DNA of 60,000 bases from Bolinopsis microptera (Eukaryota; Ctenophora; Tentaculata; Lobata; Bolinopsidae): assembly GCF_026151205.1 (NCBI RefSeq), contig NC_087082.1, forward strand, positions 14,667,365 through 14,727,364. Reading direction: 5' to 3'. Below the pieces are notes generated by a model, which saw only the letters and a program-made list of their open reading frames with translations, was not told the origin of the DNA and did not search any database. Of this stretch, positions 26,401-41,400 are shown one piece after another; positions within the stretch are counted from its first letter, which is position 1, and each line of letters starts with the position of its first letter. The position numbers and the translations under genes were made by a program.

Positions 26401-29400
26401 ATACTTAAAAAACAGTACTAAATATAAGGGGTTACAAATTTTGGGATAATTAAAGGTCATTACAAAGAACATACGTCGTAAAAAAGAATGGTTGTTTGTT
26501 GAACAAATACGAAAAAAATTCCTTGGAAGATTCAACCTGCTTCTTTTAAAGGAGATTTGAAAAAAGAATTCGATTAAAATGTGAAATAAGAAAAAACTTG
26601 TAAATTTTCTGTAGGAAAAGTCACATTTTTGATGAGTATCATCCACAAAGTTGCAGGTATTTGTTAAACTGGGTTACCACCTTCAGTGAAGATGTATAAG
26701 TTAACAGTCACAGCTGTACGTGTAAAGGATGTGGGATTATTTAAGTGTAAAGCTTGTCAAAGACTAAATCTATACAGAATTCAGGTGAACAAAATATTTG
26801 TTTGTTAAAGATATTATTTAAGCATGCACAGCTGCTTAAGAGATAACGAATGAAATATATTAAAAAGTCGAACGTTCGAAGTAAAGAATTAATTAAAGGG
26901 AAGGTCATGACGAGTAAATTTAATATTCGATGCAAAAAAGTGAAAGTCTGAGCAAAAAGGTCATTTTCGATACAATATTTTGAAGAGGAAGATGTGTTAC
27001 TATGGCAAAGACGTACTGGGCTCTTTTGTTACGGTTATTTCTTCTGTGGGTTTATCTTCAGGTTTTTCAGGTTCCTTTCCAGGAGCAGATTTAGCAGGTT
27101 CAGGTTCTGCTGGAACAGGAACTGCAGGCTTCTTCTGGTTCTCTTGGAAGACCTTCCACTGAATAGTGGTCAGTTTCACAGTGTAGCTGCCATCGGGATT
27201 TGGTTTGGGGTTCGGAGTTGGTCTGATTCCCTCAAATCTCTTGTTTTGTACCAGTATCGTCCATAATTGTGCAGGTATTTGTAGAACAGTCTTACCACCT
27301 TTGGAAAGTCAACCACGGTAATGACTTCATTTTGTTATACATATTTTTCTAAGATTATGTTTCAAATTTCCCGGACAAACTTATTGTCTTTGGGGAAGAG
27401 TCTCACACACGTGAAGATGTCGCACGTGCGCAGAACGCACGTGCACAGAAAGGCACTACGGGGATCACGCAATGCCAGTAACATGCTTAAAAGATAAATG
27501 TGTTCTATAATTTAGTTAAAATTTCAAACCTGAGTAAAAAGGTTATGAATTTGGATAAGATTTAAGTTGCAACTTTTTCACTGTGCAACATTAACATGCT
27601 TTAAGTTGGAATGTGTGTACAGTAGTATAGTAAAGGGGATGCAAAGGGCATTTGAAAGCCAGAAACTGGCTTCGAGGTACAGGAAGATGATAACTGATAA
27701 GTTGGTAGAAGGGTTGCTTCTAAACGTACTGGGATCCTTAGTTACAGAGTAACATGCCTGCATAAAATCTGCAGACTTATAAAAGACGGAAACGTCTCAT
27801 GGAGATCTTTATATAAAGTAGAAAAATTCGGTAATCTGCCGATGCACATCTGGGGCACACCTCGGGCACACCTCGGGCACAAACTCGGGCACATCTCGAG
27901 CACATCTCGGGCAGAAACATTTGAAAATTTGAATCATGAGATGCTGTATTACGAAATCTGCCTATTACATTAAAATTTAAAATGATTGTCGATATAGAAA
28001 TGATAAAACAGTGTTAATTTTCACTGCTGGGGTTGCATGAAGAAGTGAATACATTTTTTAAAAGAAAACAAAAGTTCATTCCAAAACGTCAACGAAGACT
28101 GGTGTGAATGGGAAAAGGATCGTGCTTTGTCTCATTAACAAGCTGACTTTACGTACTGGGATCCTTAGTTACAGAGATCTCATCTGCTGGTTTATCAGCT
28201 GGTTTATCAGCAGGTTGATCAGCTGGCTTATCAGCTGGCTCTTGTCCATTATTTTTAGGTTCTGCTGGAACAGGAATTGGTGCCTTCTTCTGGTTGTCTT
28301 GGAAGATCTGCCACTGTTTAGGGGAGAGCTTCACAGTGTAACTGCCATCAGTATTAGGTTTAGGATTGGGTGTTGGCTTGATTCCGTCAAATCCTTTGTT
28401 TTGGATGATGATCTTCCACATTGCAGCAGGGATTTGCAAAACAAACTTACCACCTTGAAGATGTTATCGCGTTACTACACAGTAGTACTAGTTATAAGTA
28501 CACAATTGCAAATAGCAATGCTTTTAAAATAAACATATTAACCATGCAAGGACATCGGATCTGATAATGGTGCTGATATCGGAGTAGCGCGAATGGTAGA
28601 TGGCTTATTTTTGAGAAAGAGTTTGAAGTTATAGCGATCAGCACTAACAACTTTCACATAAACATACTTTAAAATAACTGAGCAAAAGTAACATGCCTAC
28701 ATAAAATCTACAGACTGAATGGTGAAAACGGCTCGCGGAGATTTTTAATCTTTATATAAAGTAGCAACATTTGAAAATGTGAATCACGAATTGCTGTCTA
28801 ACGAAATCTGCTTATTTCGTTAAAATATAAAATGATATTCGATCGATGAAATACTACATGAAGTATGAGCAAGGCATGTGAAACAGTTCACTGTTGGGGT
28901 TGCATGAAGAAGTGTATAAATTTAAGTTTTTTAGAAAGTAAAAGTTCATTCCAAAACGTCAGAGGATCGTGCTTTGTCTCATTAACAAGCTGAATTTACG
29001 TACTGGGATCTTTAGTTACAGAGATCTCATCAGAGGGCTTATCTGCTGGCTTATCAGCTGGTTTATCAGCTGGCTTATCAGCTGGTTTTTCAGCTTCAGG
29101 TTTAGTAGCTTCAGGTTTAGCAGCTTCAGGCTTGGCAGCTTCAGGCTTGGCAGCTTCAGGCTTAGCAGCTTCAGGCTTAGCAGCTTCAGGCTTAGCAGCT
29201 TCAGGCTTAGCAGCCTCAGGTTTTGGTTCTTCGGCTGGTGCAGCATCATGAGCTTTGATCAATTTCTTCATGTTCTCCATGAAGATGTTGTAATGAATTG
29301 GGTTCAGCTTGAGATTGTAGCTTCCGTCCGAAATAGGATATGGGTTAGGTGTTGGTTTGATTCCTTGGAACGCATTGATGGTTTTGAGGATTCTCCACAT

Positions 29401-32400
29401 GTTTCCGGGAATGTTTATGAGATATTTACCACCTAAAAACAAGTTTGTGAGAGCTAGATACAACATTTATTCTTGACATTAATTTCACGGTTTAAATTCG
29501 AATTAGAATATTCAATTTTACAGTCATTTAATTTGAATTTCACAGTTATTAATCTCGTTCAAGCATTGAAAATGATGGTTGAAGAATACTTTAGTTTAAA
29601 CGTACGGTCTTTTTGGATGCGGATATGATCAAGGACCAATTGAGCTGGAGCTTTTTCTTTTTTCACAGCTGGTGCCGGCTCTTTCTTCTGAGCTGGAGTT
29701 TTCTCATCTTTAGGAGCCGGGGCAGGTTCGTCTTTGCTAGCTGGTTCTGGCTCTTGTTTTGTTTTAGGGGCCGCTTCATTTTTCAGAGTTGGTGTTGGCT
29801 CTTGTTCTGTTTTGGGGGCCGACTCTTCTGTAAGTGATGGAGTTGGCTCTTGTTCTGTTTTGGGGGCCGACTCTTCTGTAAGTGATGGAGTTGGCATATC
29901 CTTTGTTTCAGGAACAGACTCTTCTGCGAGCTGAGGAACATTTGAAGGTTTCTCAGAAGATGGTTCCTTTCCAGGCTCAGTTGCTGGGACAGGAATTGCG
30001 GGTTTCTTCTGGTTATCCTGGAAGATCTGCCACTGGGCAGGGGTAAGCTTCACGGTGCGACTGTCATCAGCATTGGGCTTGGGGTTGGGTGTTGGTTTGA
30101 TTCCCTCAAATCTCTTGTTTTGAATCAGTATCGTCCACAACGGTGCAGGTATTTGCAGGACAAACTTACCACCTTGAATGAAAATGATTAGTTAAAAGGA
30201 ATGATTTTCAATGGTTTCTTCATTTAATGACTCATGCATGAAGATGGATGCGATAATCTATATCTATATATAGAGCTAAATGATTCAGAACTTTATACAA
30301 ACCTGCAATAATTAATCGTGGACTCAAAGAAGAGTAACACAACATATAAAACGGGGATGTTTAAGCCTAGCAACGATTAAAAAAAACTGACTTAGTAACG
30401 ATGGATGCATGTAGGAGGAGTAAAATAATTTGTACAACGGGGATTATTGAGAGTAACAACGGTAAAAAACTTACTGCAGTAACAATGGATGCATGAGAGA
30501 AAATAAGAAAATAAGGAAGAAACAATTCGGCAGGTTAATCGGGCTCTTAGGAAGCAAAAGGACGACTTGCAAATTCCTCATGCGAGGTAACGTGAGAGGA
30601 CTGTAAACATACTGGGATCCTTCTCTACGACGATGTTATCTCCGGGTTGGTCAGAGGGCACTTTCTTGGGAACGGAATCGTCTACTGGAACCAACATAGC
30701 AGGTTTCTTCATGTTGTTCTGGAAGATCTGATACTGTCGAGGGTTGAGTTTCACAGTGTAGCCGCCGTCAGGGTTAGGTTGAGCATTGGGAGTAGGTTTG
30801 ATTCCTTTAAACCGTTCGTTGGTTTGCAGAGTTTTCCACAGAGACGCAGGGATTTGTAAGATGTAGTGTCCACCTTTGAGATAAATTGGTGTCTAATGCA
30901 TGCGAGTACTATAACAGGTCATTTTAATTCATAACAAGACACAGTAAGACTTCATCTCCTGATGGAGAAGCGAAGGAAACGAAAAGGCATGTTCAATAAT
31001 GCAGCTGGAGCAAAAAAACTTAACTAAGTGATCAAGGAAAAAAACTAAGGCGGTCATAACAATGCTTAGACATACGGAAGTCTTTCTCTATTTTAATCTT
31101 TTCATCAGGTTTTTTCTTCGGTGCAGGAGTAGATTCCTTAGGCTCCTTTCCAGGAGCAGGTTTCTCAGGTTCTTGTCCAGGAGCAGGTTTTGCAGGTTCA
31201 GGTTCCTTTCCAGGAGCAGGTTTTGCAGGTTCTGCTGGAACAGGAATTGCGGACTTCTTCTGGTTCTCCTCGAACACCTTGAACTGAGTTGTAGTCAGTT
31301 TCACAGTGTAACTTCCATCAGGATTGGGTTTGGGGTTCGGAGTTGGTCTAATTCCCTCGAATCTCTTGTTTTGTACCAGTATCGTCCACAATGGAGCAGG
31401 TATTTGTAAAACAGTCTTACCACCTTGGATGAAGACAAATAAATTCGAATACCTCTGGTCGATTGATAGTAATACATCAGTTACCAGTACTACTGGTAGT
31501 AACATGCTACTGATAAAAGAAGACTTTACCGGTCGGAACATACCGGTTTAGTCCTTTAAAAAGTATAAAGATAAGATGCCGCAGATGATTGTGATACAGA
31601 TGAACTTTAACATTCGATGTTGAAAAGGTATCAAAACAAGAAACTTTTATTATTAGGAAACTTGGGCTGTTTTTAATTGTTATAAGCTAAAGTAGGTATT
31701 ACTGTTGTCTAATGTAGAAGGTAGATTTAAGTTTAAAAGTGATACAAAGGACATTCGTCGTAACAAAGGTGAGTCAGTTTAGGAGCAAACTCAAAGATGC
31801 CAGTTAAAATAGTGCAATGTTTCCTAGAAAGAAAGGTTCAAAGTTATGAAATTTCTCCTAGGAAAGGTCATGTCAAGGGAGATAAAGCTATTGAAACGTA
31901 CTGGGCTCTTTTGTTACGGTAATCTCGTCTACAGGTTTCTCCTCCGGTTTTTTAGGTTCCTGTCCAGGTTTTGCAGGTTCTGCTGGAACGGGAATTGCGG
32001 GCTTCTTCTGGTTCTCCTCGAACACCTTGAACTGAGTTGTAGTCAGTTTCACAGTGTAGCTGCCATCAGGATTAGGTTTGGGGTTCGGAGTTGGTCTGAT
32101 TCCCTCAAATCTCTTGTTTTGTACCAGAATCTTCCACAATGGTGCGGGTATTTGTAGGACAGTCTTACCACCTTGAGTGATAACAAATACGTAAGTATGC
32201 TGCAATTCTCGAGTTTACTCATGTTGTTATCATATTAAAGTTTAAACTATCAATATGCTGCACAAAGTTAAAGCAAAACTGTTTTCTTATCTATATAAGA
32301 ATAGAAATGGGGATAATAAATGCTCAAAAAGTTTGTGATCAGTGAAAAATGAGAGTCGAAGATGCAGACTGCTCCATTTAAAGTGAAATATTTGAAATGG

Positions 32401-35400
32401 GAATTGGACAGCTCGAAGTTTAAACAGCATATTATAAATGATGATTCTTGTTCGGAAAATATCATAGCAAGTGATTAAACGCTTAAATTATCATTCTGGA
32501 TGCAATCTACTTTAAGATGGAAAGTTTAAACAGCGACTAAAACGTACTGGGCTCTTTTGTTACAATTATTTGGTCTACAGGTTTCTCCTCCGGTTTCTCT
32601 TCAGGTTTTTTAGGTTCCTGTCCGGGAGAAAGTTTCTCAGGTTCAGGTTCCTTTCCAGAAGCAGGTTTTGCAGGTTCTGCTGGAACAGGAATTGCAGGTT
32701 TCTTCTGATTCTCCTCGAACACCTTGAACTGAGTTGTGGTCAGTTTCACAGTGTAGCTGCCATCAGGATTGGGTTTAGGGTTTGGAGTTGGTCTGATTCC
32801 CTCAAATCTCTTGTTTTGTACCAGAATCTTCCACAATGGTGCGGGTATTTGTAGAACAGTCTTACCACCTTGAGTAATAACAAATACTTATACATTTATA
32901 TCTGTTTCCATTGTAATGTTTTCACAGAAACCATCTAAATGTTGCAGAAAAAGGTAGCTATGTTCAACAAAGATGGATAAGACCTAAAGCATTTGATTTC
33001 AATATTGAAGATACAAATTATTTTTAAGATAAGAACATAGCAAATGCTTGAAAAATTATGGAACAGAACATAAGTGCAGCAGTAAAATTGTCGATGCAAG
33101 AATAAACAAAGTAGATAGGATTATTTGATTTGGGACTTTTTAAGGAGAATAGTAAAAATCTTTTATAGGGATCGGTGTGTTAAAAAGGGAGCCACCGCTC
33201 GATTCTGAAATATCAGACTCATAGAAGTCACTGCTTTCAAAACTTAACACACAATCAGGAAATTTGAAAGTGAAATTGTATTGCTTCAAAACTCGAAGTA
33301 TTTCGTTTTTGACAGAGAACATATCATGACATTTAAGTAAAACAGTTATATTATCATTCTGGATGCAAATCTACTTTAGGATAGGATGTTATCATTGCAG
33401 CTAAAACGTACTGGGCTCTTTTGTTACGGTAATTTGGTCTACAGGTTTCTCCTCCGGTTTCTCTTCAGGTTTTTTAGGTTCCTGTCCGGGAGAAAGTTTC
33501 TCAGGTTCAGGTTCCTTTCCAGGAGAAGGTTTTGCAGGTTCTGCTGGAACAGGGATTGCAGGTTTCTTCTGGTTCTCCTCGAACACCTTGAACTGAGTTG
33601 TGGTCAGTTTCACAGTGTAGCTGCCATCAGGATTGGGTTTGGGGTTTGGAGTTGGTCTGATTCCCTCAAATCTCTTGTTTTGTACCAGAATCTTCATTAA
33701 TGGAGCAGGTATTTGTAGAACAGTCTTACCACCTTGAGTGATAACAAATACGTAAGTATGCTGCAATTCTCGAGTTTACTCATGTTGTTATCATATTAAA
33801 GTTTAAACTATCAATATGCTGCACAAAGTTAAAGCAAAACTGTTTTCTATATAAGAATAGAAATGGGATAATAAATGCTCAAAAAGTTTGTGATCAGTGA
33901 AAAATGAGAGTCGAAGATGCAAACTGCTCCATTCAAAGTGATTCACGATGAAATAGTTGTAATGGAAATTGAATAGCTCGAAGTGATGTTTTTTTGTTAG
34001 GAAAATATTATGGCAAGTGAGTAAAACGGTTAAATTATCATTCTGGATGCAAATCTACTTTGGGATTGAAAATTTTCACTGAGACTAAAACGTACTGGGC
34101 TCTTTTGTTACGGTAATTTGGTCTACAGGTTTCTCCTCCGGTTTCTCTTCAGGTTTTTTAGGTTCCTGTCCAGGAGCAGATTTTTCAGGTTCCTTTCCAA
34201 GAGAAGGTTCCTCGGGTTCAGGTTCCTTTCCAGAAGCAGGTTTTGCAGGTTCTGCTGGAACAGGGATTGCAGGTTTCTTCTGATTCTCCTCGAACACCTT
34301 GAACTGAGTTGTGGTCAGTTTCACAGTGTAGCTGCCATCAGGATTGGGTTTGGGGTTTGGAGTTGGTCTGATTCCCTCAAATCTCTTGTTTTGTACCAGA
34401 ATCTTCCACAATGGTGCGGGTATTTGTAGAACAGTCTTACCACCTTGAGTAATAACAAATACTTATACATTTATATCTGTTTCCATTGTAATGTTTTCAC
34501 AGAAACCATCTAAATGTTGCAGAAAAAGGTAGCTATGTTCAACAAAGATGGATAAGACCTAAAGCATTTGATTTCAATATTGAAGATACAAATTATTTTG
34601 AAGATAAGAACATAGCAAATGCTTGAAAAATTATGGAACAGAACATAAGTGCAGCAGTAAAATTGTCGATGCAAGAATAAACAAAGTAGATAGGATTATT
34701 TGATTTGGGACTTTTTAAGGAGAATAATAAAAATCTTTTATAGGGATCGGTGTGTTAAAAAGGGAGCCACCGCTCGATTCTGAAATATCAGACTCATAGA
34801 AGTCACTGCTTTCAAAACTTAACACACAATCAGGAAATTTGAAAGTGAAATTGTATTGCTTCAAAACTCGAAGTATTTCGTTTTTGACAGAGAACATATC
34901 ATGACATTTAAGTAAAACAGTTATATTATCATTCTGGATGCAAATCTACTTTAGGATAGGATGTTATCATTGCAGCTAAAACGTACTGGGCTCTTTTGTT
35001 ACGGTAATTTGGTCTACAGGTTTCTCCTCCGGTTTCTCTTCAGGTTTTTTAGGTTCCTGTCCGGGAGAAAGTTTCTCAGGTTCAGGTTCCTTTCCAGGAG
35101 AAGGTTTTGCAGGTTCTGCTGGAACAGGGATTGCAGGTTTCTTCTGGTTCTCCTCGAACACCTTGAACTGAGTTGTGGTCAGTTTCACAGTGTAGCTGCC
35201 ATCAGGATTGGGTTTGGGGTTTGGAGTTGGTCTGATTCCCTCAAATCTCTTGTTTTGTACCAGAATCTTCATTAATGGAGCAGGTATTTGTAGAACAGTC
35301 TTACCACCTTGAGTGATAACAAATACGTAAGTATGCTGCAATTCTCGAGTTTACTCATGTTGTTATCATATTAAAGTTTAAACTATCAATATGCTGCACA

Positions 35401-38400
35401 AAGTTAAAGCAAAACTGTTTTCTATATAAGAATAGAAATGGGGATAATAAATGCTCAAAAAGTTTGTGATCAGTGAAAAATGAGAGTCGAAGATGCAAAC
35501 TGCTCCATTCAAAGTGATTCACGATGAAATAGTTGTAATGGAAATTGAATAGCTCGAAGTGATGTTTTTTTGTTATGAAAATATTATGGCAAGTGAGTAA
35601 AACGGTTAAATTATCATTCTGGATGCAAATCTACTTTGGGATTGAAAATTTTCACTGCGACTAAAACGTACTGGGCTCTTTTGTTACGGTAATTTGGTCT
35701 ACAGGTTTCTCCTCCGGTTTCTCTTCAGGTTTTTTAGGTTCCTGTCCAGGAGCAGATTTTTCAGGTTCCTTTCCAAGAGAAGGTTCCTCGGGTTCAGGTT
35801 CCTTTCCAGAAGCAGGTTTTGCAGGTTCTGCTGGAACAGGGATTGCAGGTTTCTTCTGATTCTCCTCGAACACCTTGAACTGAGTTGTGGTCAGTTTCAC
35901 AGTGTAGCTGCCATCAGGATTGGGTTTGGGGTTTGGAGTTGGTCTGATTCCCTCAAATCTCTTGTTTTGTACCAGAATCTTCCACAATGGTGCGGGTATT
36001 TGTAGAACAGTCTTACCACCTTGAGTAATAACAAATACTTATACATTTATATCTGTTTCCATTGTAATGTTTTCACAGAAACCATCTAAATGTTGCAGAA
36101 AAAGGTAGCTATGTTCAACAAAGATGGATAAGACCTAAAGCATTTGATTTCAATATTGAAGATACAAATTATTTTGAAGATAAGAACATAGCAAATGCTT
36201 GAAAAATTATGGAACAGAACATAAGTGCAGCAGTAAAATTGTCGATGCAAGAATAAACAAAGTAGATAGGATTATTTGATTTGGGACTTTTTAAGGAGAA
36301 TAATAAAAATCTTTTATAGGGATCGGTGTGTTAAAAAGGGAGCCACCGCTCGATTCTGAAATATCAGACTCATAGAAGTCACTGCTTTCAAAACTTAACA
36401 CACAATCAGGAAATTTGGAAGTGAAATTGTATTGCTTCAAAACTCGAAGTATTTCGTTTTTGACAGAGAACATATCATGACATTTAAGTAAAACAGTTAT
36501 ATTATCATTCTGGATGCAAATCTACTTTAGGATAGGATGTTATCATTGCAGCTAAAACGTACTGGGCTCTTTTGTTACGGTAATTTGGTCTACAGGTTTC
36601 TCCTCCGGTTTCTCTTCAGGTTTTTTAGGTTCCTGTCCGGGAGAAAGTTTCTCAGGTTCAGGTTCCTTTCCAGGAGAAGGTTTTGCAGGTTCTGCTGGAA
36701 CAGGGATTGCAGGTTTCTTCTGGTTCTCCTCGAACACCTTGAACTGAGTTGTGGTCAGTTTCACAGTGTAGCTGCCATCAGGATTGGGTTTGGGGTTTGG
36801 AGTTGGTCTGATTCCCTCAAATCTCTTGTTTTGTACCAGAATCTTCATTAATGGAGCAGGTATTTGTAGAACAGTCTTACCACCTTGAGTGATAACAAAT
36901 ACGTAAGTATGCTGCAATTCTCGAGTTTACTCATGTTGTTATCATATTAAAGTTTAAACTATCAATATGCTGCACAAAGTTAAAGCAAAACTGTTTTCTA
37001 TATAAGAATAGAAATGGGGATAATAAATGCTCAAAAAGTTTGTGATCAGTGAAAAATGAGAGTCGAAGATGCAAACTGCTCCATTCAAAGTGATTCACGA
37101 TGAAATAGTTGTAATGGAAATTGAATAGCTCGAAGTGATGTTTTTTTTGTTATGAAAATATTATGGCAAGTGAGTAAAACGGTTAAATTATCATTCTGGA
37201 TGCAAATCTACTTTGGGATTGAAAATTTTCACTGCGACTAAAACGTACTGGGCTCTTTTGTTACGGTAATTTGGTCTACAGGTTTCTCCTCCGGTTTCTC
37301 TTCAGGTTTTTTAGGTTCCTGTCCAGGAGCAGATTTTTCAGGTTCCTTTCCAAGAGAAGGTTCCTCGGGTTCAGGTTCCTTTCCAGAAGCAGGTTTTGCA
37401 GGTTCTGCTGGAACAGGGATTGCAGGTTTCTTCTGATTCTCCTCGAACACCTTGAACTGAGTTGTGGTCAGTTTCACAGTGTAGCTGCCATCAGGATTGG
37501 GTTTGGGGTTTGGAGTTGGTCTGATTCCCTCAAATCTCTTGTTTTGTACCAGAATCTTCCACAATGGTGCGGGTATTTGTAGAACAGTCTTACCACCTTG
37601 AGTAATAACAAATACTTATACATTTATATCTGTTTCCATTGTAATGTTTTCACAGAAACCATCTAAATGTTGCAGAAAAAGGTAGCTATGTTCAACAAAG
37701 ATGGATAAGACCTAAAGCATTTGATTTCAATATTGAAGATACAAATTATTTTGAAGATAAGAACATAGCAAATGCTTGAAAAATTATGGAACAGAACATA
37801 AGTGCAGCAGTAAAATTGTCGATGCAAGAATAAACAAAGTAGATAGGATTATTTGATTTGGGACTTTTTAAGGAGAATAATAAAAATCTTTTATAGGGAT
37901 CGGTGTGTTAAAAAGGGAGCCACCGCTCGATTCTGAAATATCAGACTCATAGAAGTCACTGCTTTCAAAACTTAACACACAATCAGGAAATTTGAAAGTG
38001 AAATTGTATTGCTTCAAAACTCGAAGTATTTCGTTTTTGACAGAGAACATATCATGACATTTAAGTAAAACAGTTATATTATCATTCTGGATGCAAATCT
38101 ACTTTAGGATAGGATGTTATCATTGCAGCTAAAACGTACTGGGCTCTTTTGTTACGGTAATTTGGTCTACAGGTTTCTCCTCCGGTTTCTTTTCAGGTTT
38201 TTTAGGTTCCAGTCCGGGAGAAAGTTTCGCAGGTTCAGGTTCCTTTCCAGGAGAAGGTTTTGCAGGTTCTGCTGGAACAGGGATTGCAGGTTTCTTCTGG
38301 TTCTCCTCGAACACCTTGAACTGAGTTGTGGTCAGTTTCACAGTGTAGCTGCCATCAGGATTAGGTTTGGGGTTTGGAGTTGGTCTGATTCCCTCAAATC

Positions 38401-41400
38401 TCTTGTTTTGTACCAGAATCTTCATTAATGGAGCAGGTATTTGTAGAACAGTCTTACCACCTTAAGTGATAACAAATACGTAAGTATGCTGCAATTCTCG
38501 AGTTTACTCATGTTGTTATCATATTAAAGTTTAAACTATCAATATGCTGCACAAAGTTAAAGCAAAACTGTTTTCTATATAAGAATAGAAATGGGGATAA
38601 TAAATGCTCAAAAAGTTTGTGATCAGTGAAAAATGAGAGTCGAGGATGCAAACTGCTCCATTCAAAGTGATTCACGATGAAATAGTTGTAATGGAAATTG
38701 AATAGCTCGAAGTGATGTTTTTTTGTTAGGAAAATATTATGGCAAGTGAGTAAAACGGTTAAATTATCATTCTGGATGCAAATCTACTTTGGGATTGAAA
38801 ATTTTCACTGCGACTAAAACGTACTGGGCTCTTTTGTTACAGTAATTTGGTCTACAGGTTTCTCCTCCGGTTTCTCTTCAGGTTTTTTAGGTTCCTGTCC
38901 AGGAGCAGATTTTTCAGGTTCCTTTCCAAGAGAAGGTTCCTCGGGTTCAGGTTCCTTTCCAGAAGCAGGTTTTGCAGGTTCTGCTGGAACAGGGATTGCA
39001 GGTTTCTTCTGATTCTCCTCGAACACCTTGAACTGAGTTGTGGTCAGTTTCACAGTGTAGCTGCCATCAGGATTTGGTTTGGGGTTTGGAGTTGGTCTGA
39101 TTCCCTCAAATCTCTTGTTTTGTTCCAGAATCTTCATTAATGGAGCAGGTATTTGTAGAACAGTCTTACCACCTTAAGTGATAACAAATACGTAAGTATG
39201 ATGCACTCCTCGAGTTTACTCATGATGTTATCAAATTAAACCATCAATATGCTGCAAAAAGTTAAAGCAAAACTATTTTTATTATAAGAATAGAAATGGG
39301 GACAATAAATGCTAAAAAAGTGTGGGATCAGTGAAAAATGAGAGTCGAAGATGCAAACTGCTCCATTTAAAGTTAAATATTTGAAATGGGAATTTGACAT
39401 CTCGAAGTTTAAACAGCATATTATAAAGTGATGATTTTTTGTTAGAAGAAGTCATGGCAATTGAGTAAAACACCTTAATTATCATTCTGGATGCAAATCT
39501 AGGATGGAGAGTTTTCACTGCAGCTAAAACGTACTGGGCTCTTTTGTTACAGTAATTTGGTCTACAGGTTTCTCCTCCGGTTTCTCTTCAGGTTTTTTAG
39601 GTTCCTGTCCAGGAGAAAGTTTCTCAGGTTCAGGTTCCTTTCCAGAAGCAGGTTTTGCAGGTTCTGCTGGAACAGGAATTGCGGGCTTCTTCTGGTTCTC
39701 CTCGAACACCTTGAACTGAGTTGTGGTCAGTTTCACAGTGTAGCTGCCATCAGGATTGGGTTTGGGGTTTGGAGTTGGCCTGATTCCCTCGAATCTCTTG
39801 TTTTGTTCCAGAATCTTCATTAATGGAGCAGGTATTTGTAGAACAGTCTTACCACCTTGAGTAATAACAAATACGTAAGTATGATGTAATTCTCGAGTTT
39901 ACTCATGATGTTATCACATCCAACCATCAATATGCTGCACAAACTTAAAGCCAAACTATTTCAATATAAGAATAGACAATGGGGATAATAAATGTTCAAA
40001 CAGTGTGGGATCAGTGAAACATGAGATTCGAAGATGTAAATATTTGAAATGGGAATTTGAAATCTCGAAGTTTAAACAGCATATTATAAAGTGATGATTT
40101 TTTTGTTAGAAGAAGTCATGGCAAGTGAGTAAAACAGTTATATTATCATTCTGGATGCAAATCTACTTTAGGATAGAATGTTATCATTGCAACTAAAACG
40201 TACTGGGCTCTTTTGTTACGGTAATTTGGTCTACAGGTTTCTCCTCCGGTTTCTCTTCGGGTTTTTTAGGTTCCTGTCCGGGAGAAAGTTTATCAGGTTC
40301 AGGTTCCTTTCCAGGAGAAGGTTTTGCAGGTTCTGCTGGAACAGGAATTGGGGGTTTCTTCTGGTTCTCCTCGAACACCTTGAACTGAGTTGTAGTCAGT
40401 TTCACAGTGTAGCTGCCATCAGGATTGGGTTTAGGGTTTGGAGTTGGCCTGATTCCCTCAAATCTCTTGTTTTGTTCCAGAATCTTCATTAATGGAGCAG
40501 GTATTTGTAGAACAGTCTTACCACCTTGAGTGATAACAAATACGTAAGTATGATGTAATTCTCGAGTTTACTCATGATGTTATCACATCCAACCATCAAT
40601 ATGCTGCACAAAGTTAAAGCAAAATTGTTTTTAATATAAGAATAGACATGGGGACAATAAATGCTCAAAAAGGGTGGGATCAGTGAAACATGAGATTCGA
40701 AGATGCAGACTGCTCCATTGACTTACAATGAACTAATCGTAATGGATATTTAACAGCTCAAAGTGTAAACAGCATATTATAAAGACGTGTTAATTTTTGT
40801 TCGGAAAATATCATTGCAAGTGAGTAAAACGCTTAAATTATCATTCTGGATGCAAATCTAGGATGGAAAGTTTTCACTTCAGCTAAAACGTACTGGGCTC
40901 TTTTGTTACAGTAATTTGGTCTACAGGTTTCTCCTCCGGTTTCTCTTCAGGTTTTTTAGGTTCCTGTCCGGGAGAAAGTTTCTCAGGTTCAGGTTCCTTT
41001 CCAGAAGCAGGTTTTGCAGGTTCTGCAGGAACAGGAATTGCAGGGTTTCTTCTGGTTCTCCTCGAACACCTTGAACTGAGTTGTAGTCAGTTTCACAGTG
41101 TAGCTACCATCAGGATTTGGTTTGGGATTCGGGGTAGGTCTGATTCCCTCAAATCTCTTGTTTTGTTCCAGAATCTTCATTAATGGAGCAGGTATTTGTA
41201 GAACAGTCTTACCACCTTGAGTGATAACAAATACGTAAGTATGATGCATTTCTCGAGTTTACTCATGATGTTATCACATCCAACCATCAATATGCTGCAC
41301 AAAGTTAAAACAAAATTGTTTTCAATATAAGAATAGAAATGGGAATAATAAATGCTCAAAAAGCGTGGGATCAGTGAAAAATGAGATCCGAAGATGCAGA

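Larger units (their letters stand above)
32869..39172. repeat. four tandem copies of a two-exon block, about 1,576 bases each
   Basis: Short-type exons end at 33412, 34987, 36563 and 38140; long-type exons at 34096, 35672, 37249 and 38825. Spacing is 1575-1577 bases. Introns are near-identical too, with single-base and homopolymer changes only. Each block codes for two modules and keeps frame. Confidence 0.95.

Noticed and set aside
28969-29436. Plus-strand open frames opposite many module A exons
   Set aside because: They are complements of Pro/Glu/Lys/Ala-rich exons. They do not share splice sites and break at exon edges.
33140-38050. A 60-codon minus-strand frame conserved in four copies (33140, 34715, 36291, 37868)
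   Set aside because: It lies in the duplicated intron and is conserved only because the blocks are recent copies. One copy already has a Phe-to-Ser change, and no splice pair in the right phase flanks it.
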